Below are positions 63,386 through 64,000 of a stretch of 64,000 bases of DNA, one piece after another. The translations under genes were made by a program, and so were the position numbers. Position 1 is the first letter of the stretch. Every line of letters starts with the position of its first letter. Location of the stretch: the NCBI GenBank assembly GCA_027946365.1, contig JAPEUQ010000016.1:1-64000 (forward strand), in the 5' to 3' direction. Below the pieces are notes generated by a model, which made no database searches, was not told the origin of the DNA, and saw nothing but the letters and a program-made list of their open reading frames with translations. The stretch is from Kalmusia sp. IMI 367209. Taxonomy: Eukaryota; Ascomycota; Dothideomycetes; Pleosporales; Didymosphaeriaceae.

Positions 63386-63685
63386 TATATCTAGGGTCTA
63401 AGTAATTATAATTAATTAATATATTTCTATTTACGTCTTAGTCGTTTTTTTAATTATAATTATTGTTAAGGTGGATACTAGGGTAGCTAGATAATATCAA
63501 CTATTACGCATTTATTATAGTTAATTATAATAGTATAACTAGATTTATTACTACTAGAGCTTCATAACCTATAATTACTACCCCTAATAGGTTTTCTCCT
63601 TAATTTAATAGAACGTATAGGATATAGTATCTTTAGTAGTAACGCTTTACTAAATAAGAATCTTTAACCTAAATTATAACCCTCT
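63386..63685. other. Unassigned AT-rich stretch
   Basis: No frame is recognised. The sequence retains somewhat more CA/TG than the transposon-derived regions (for example GTTAAGGTGGATACTAGGG near 63464-63482), which suggests single-copy or less duplicated DNA. Confidence 0.45.
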
Positions 63686-63689
63686 TTAT

Positions 63690-63975
63690 ATAGATCGCAT
63701 TCATTTAGCAGTCTAGGAAAATAAGTATTTACTTAATAGTTAATATACTAATTAGAGATATATACCTTTAAGATATCTAACCATAAACACCTTAGTAGCT
63801 TCTTAAAGAGCACTTAGTATAGAAGCCTAGATGCGTAAGTCTAGCTTATAGGCATAGACTAGCTCACGAACAAGACGTAAGAATAAAAACTTATAAATAA
63901 ATAACTCTATAATTTTTAATATTATCTAATCTCTCTAAGCGCTACCGCTATATCCTATTAGCTTAAGAATATAAT
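63690..63975 (-). pseudogene. Histone H3-like pseudogene fragment
   Basis: The minus strand reads A-V-A-L-R-E-I-R at 63925-63948. After a one-base slip come E-L-F-I-Y-K (63889-63906), L-R-L-V-R-E-L (about 63862-63882) and Y-K-L-D-L-R-I, then S-A-L-x-E-A-T-K-V-F-M-V (about 63775-63812). Nucleosomal H3 has the blocks T-V-A-L-R-E-I-R, E-L-L-I-R-K-L-P-F, R-L-V-R-E-I, K-T-D-L-R-F-Q and A-L-Q-E-A-S-E-A in the same order and spacing, covering the alphaN helix through alpha2. Stops fall where Q codons are expected. A weak K...A-K-x-M-R match could be the C-terminal helix. Loop 1 has no insertion, so it is closer to H3 than to a typical CENP-A. It is divergent, frameshifted and not functional. It sits at the window edge, so its 5' part is cut off. 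Confidence 0.65.
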
Positions 63976-64000
63976 TAGAAGCTATAATAACTTACTACCT

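Noticed and set aside
1..64000. Mitochondrial DNA or an organellar insertion as the source of the extreme AT content
   Set aside because: The bias is specific depletion of CA and TG with retained CG, the window consists of nuclear LTR and DNA transposons, and no mitochondrial genes or introns are seen.

Overview
This window looks like an AT-rich, gene-poor heterochromatic block from a filamentous ascomycete. It contains almost no CA or TG dinucleotides, while TA, CTA and TAG are very frequent. The remaining C and G sit mainly in CT/CC/CG and AG/GG/CG. That is the footprint of repeat-induced point mutation (RIP), which changes CpA to TpA on both strands of duplicated DNA in Pezizomycotina. Nearly every reading frame is broken by TAA/TAG where CAA, CAG or TGG would be expected, so I annotate the coding regions as pseudogenes. 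I see no intact host gene, tRNA or rRNA. The species cannot be named; AT-isochores of Dothideomycetes such as Leptosphaeria are a reasonable comparison.

The whole window can be read as nested transposable elements. I label the families locally. A and B are two related Ty1/copia families with 207-bp and ~223-bp LTRs. C is a Ty3/gypsy chromovirus. D is a second Ty3/gypsy family with ~222-bp LTRs. The others are a hAT DNA transposon, a Fot1/Pot2-like pogo element, and E, a 1.2-kb repeat that I cannot classify and that carries an unknown reading frame.

Layout: 1-4190 is a truncated A copy (A1, minus). 4191-12894 is D1 (minus), split by a 2.1-kb deleted hAT (hAT-1, 8269-10380). 12895-14297 is RT/RNase H of C (plus). 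14298-24592 is B1 (minus), itself containing a Fot1-like element (16672-18515) and an E copy (20751-21980). 24593-25130 is the integrase of C. 25131-39351 is a tandem pair of B elements sharing one LTR (B2 and B3, plus). 39352-40090 is the end of C with GPY/F and chromodomain remnants. 41000-42220 is a second E copy. 42416-60084 is D2 (minus), containing a 13.4-kb hAT (hAT-2, 45660-59105), which in turn contains A2 (49399-56958, minus). 60085-62965 is a tandemly duplicated LTR-D/E segment with a third full E copy inserted. 63244-63380 carries telomere-like TTAGGG/CCCTAA motifs. At the right edge, about 63690-63975 minus, is a degraded histone H3-like frame.

The insertion order follows from target-site duplications (TSDs) and from empty sites in sister copies: B1, then B2-B3, split C; Fot1-like and E1 landed in B1; hAT-1 landed in D1 and hAT-2 in D2; A2 landed in hAT-2. 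The least RIP-damaged coding sequence is the single-copy hAT transposase (46740-49024), as expected for a process that targets duplicated DNA.

The most unusual items are: an antisense reading frame with a CCHC-like motif in the 3' part of the copia elements; the E repeat with a coherent unknown ORF and 9-14-bp TSDs; a second divergent ORF in hAT-2 separated from the transposase by an alternating 41-bp minisatellite; and the histone H3-like remnant beside telomere-like repeats.
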